Shown piece by piece: positions 5,721 to 6,078 of a DNA stretch of 6,078 nucleotides. Below the pieces are notes generated by a model. It made no database searches. It was not told where the DNA came from and worked only from the letters and a program-made list of their open reading frames with translations. Position 1 is the stretch's first letter, and each line of letters starts with the position of its first letter. The stretch is from an uncultured Leucobacter sp. (GTDB taxonomy: Bacteria > Actinomycetota > Actinomycetes > Actinomycetales > Microbacteriaceae): the NCBI GenBank assembly GCA_945952575.1, contig CAMFIY010000173.1:1-6078 (forward strand), given 5' to 3'. The position numbers and the translations under genes are program-made.

Positions 5721-6078
5721 GTGCCGCAGAACTCCATCAACCACGCTCGCCTTGTCGCGCTGATCTGGAGCATCGCCGACGACGTGCTTCGAGACCTCTA
5801 CGTCCGCGGCAAGTACCGCGACGTGATCCTGCCGTTCACCGTCCTCCGACGCTTGGACAGCGTGCTCGCACCCACACAAGACGCGGTCCTCGCGATGAAG
5901 AAGACTCTCGACCAGGCAGGGATCGTCGACCAGGACGCCCCGCTGCGAGATGCCGCGAAACAGGACTTTTACAACACGTCCGGCTTCACGCTCAAGACCC
6001 TTCGTGCTGCGACGAACGCGACCAGGCTCCGGCAGAACTTCGAGGCCTACCTTGATGGCTTCTCGCCCAATGTGCAGG
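5721..6078 (+). CDS. hsdM: Type I restriction-modification methyltransferase subunit HsdM (3' end missing)
   Basis: The first 119 residues of the DNA methyltransferase subunit of a type I restriction-modification system. HsdM, in an M2S complex, transfers a methyl group from S-adenosylmethionine to adenine in the host's recognition sites. With HsdR the complex cuts unmethylated foreign DNA. What is seen is the N-terminal helical HsdM_N domain: LIWSIADDVLRDLYVRGKYR (residues 14-33), the hallmark VILPFTVLRRLDSVL (35-49), then QDFYNTSGFTLKTL and YLDGFSPNV. The FYNTS and DGFSPNV signatures resemble the longer HsdM class, about 650-700 residues, as I recall it. The SAM-binding and NPPY catalytic motifs would lie to the right of the window and cannot be checked. 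The start is GTG with AAGGA 6 bases upstream. hsdS and hsdR are expected downstream. As cargo beside an integrase, this is probably a mobile defence locus. Confidence 0.93.
   Translation, partial: MPQNSINHARLVALIWSIADDVLRDLYVRGKYRDVILPFTVLRRLDSVLAPTQDAVLAMKKTLDQAGIVDQDAPLRDAAKQDFYNTSGFTLKTLRAATNATRLRQNFEAYLDGFSPNVQ

Larger units (their letters stand above)
2820..6078. mobile_element. Left part of an integrative element or island at tRNA-Ala
   Basis: Seen: a large serine recombinase whose 3' end enters tRNA-Ala, followed by a small unknown gene, a zinc-ribbon gene and the start of hsdM. Known: integrases commonly sit at one end of the element next to the target tRNA, and type I restriction-modification loci are common island cargo. 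Inferred: the left boundary lies between the tRNA 3' end (2819) and the recombinase 3' coding region, and the right boundary lies beyond 6078. The element could be an integrative conjugative or mobilisable element, a prophage remnant or a plain defence island; no phage or conjugation gene is visible. Confidence 0.65.

Noticed and set aside
5596..5763. 55-residue plus-strand frame between the zinc-ribbon gene and hsdM
   Set aside because: There is no ribosome site, the composition is not protein-like, and it overlaps the start of hsdM by more than 40 bases.
1..6078. CRISPR arrays, insertion-sequence ends, tandem repeats, riboswitches
   Set aside because: Reading both strands showed no regularly spaced repeat, no transposase other than the serine recombinase, and no recognisable riboswitch leader.

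Overview
The window looks like a high-GC actinobacterial chromosome. I would guess Microbacteriaceae, by inference only. The left end carries the 3' part of gyrA followed by a DUF3566 membrane-protein gene and tRNA-Ile. This gyrA - DUF3566 - tRNA-Ile - tRNA-Ala order is the known layout near the origin of replication in many Actinobacteria, including mycobacteria. Third-position G/C is very strong throughout.

Chromosomal backbone (1 to about 2820). The partial gyrA (2-1063) overlaps the DUF3566 gene (1053-1460) by 11 bases, so the two are probably co-transcribed. tRNA-Ile(GAT) follows at 1547-1619/1620 with a strong intrinsic terminator (1626-1661). A Cof-type HAD phosphatase gene (1686-2522, minus strand) converges on that terminator. 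Then comes tRNA-Ala(TGC) at 2747-2819 with its own likely promoter.

Accessory region (about 2820 to the right edge). A large serine recombinase (2758-4464, minus) abuts tRNA-Ala. Its last 20 codons are read from the antisense strand of the tRNA. This is what is expected of an integrative element inserted at the 3' side of tRNA-Ala, with the window holding its left end. A small unrecognised gene (4533-4727, minus) sits just upstream of the recombinase. Divergent from this pair is a 236-residue protein of unknown function with a four-cysteine zinc ribbon (4847-5557, plus). After a 163-base gap the N-terminal third or less of a type I restriction-modification methyltransferase subunit, HsdM, begins (5721, plus) and runs off the edge. 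The recombinase probably mobilises the block, and the hsd genes are probably the defence cargo. The specificity and restriction subunits should lie to the right.

Most interesting points: the recombinase reading frame fused to the tRNA antisense strand; a 40-base imperfect palindrome at 2836-2875 in the tRNA/recombinase junction; the uncharacterised zinc-ribbon gene, which looks leaderless; and the small recombinase-linked gene. None of these alone proves a new system. The novelty here is mainly in the two unassigned genes that travel with the recombinase and hsd cargo.
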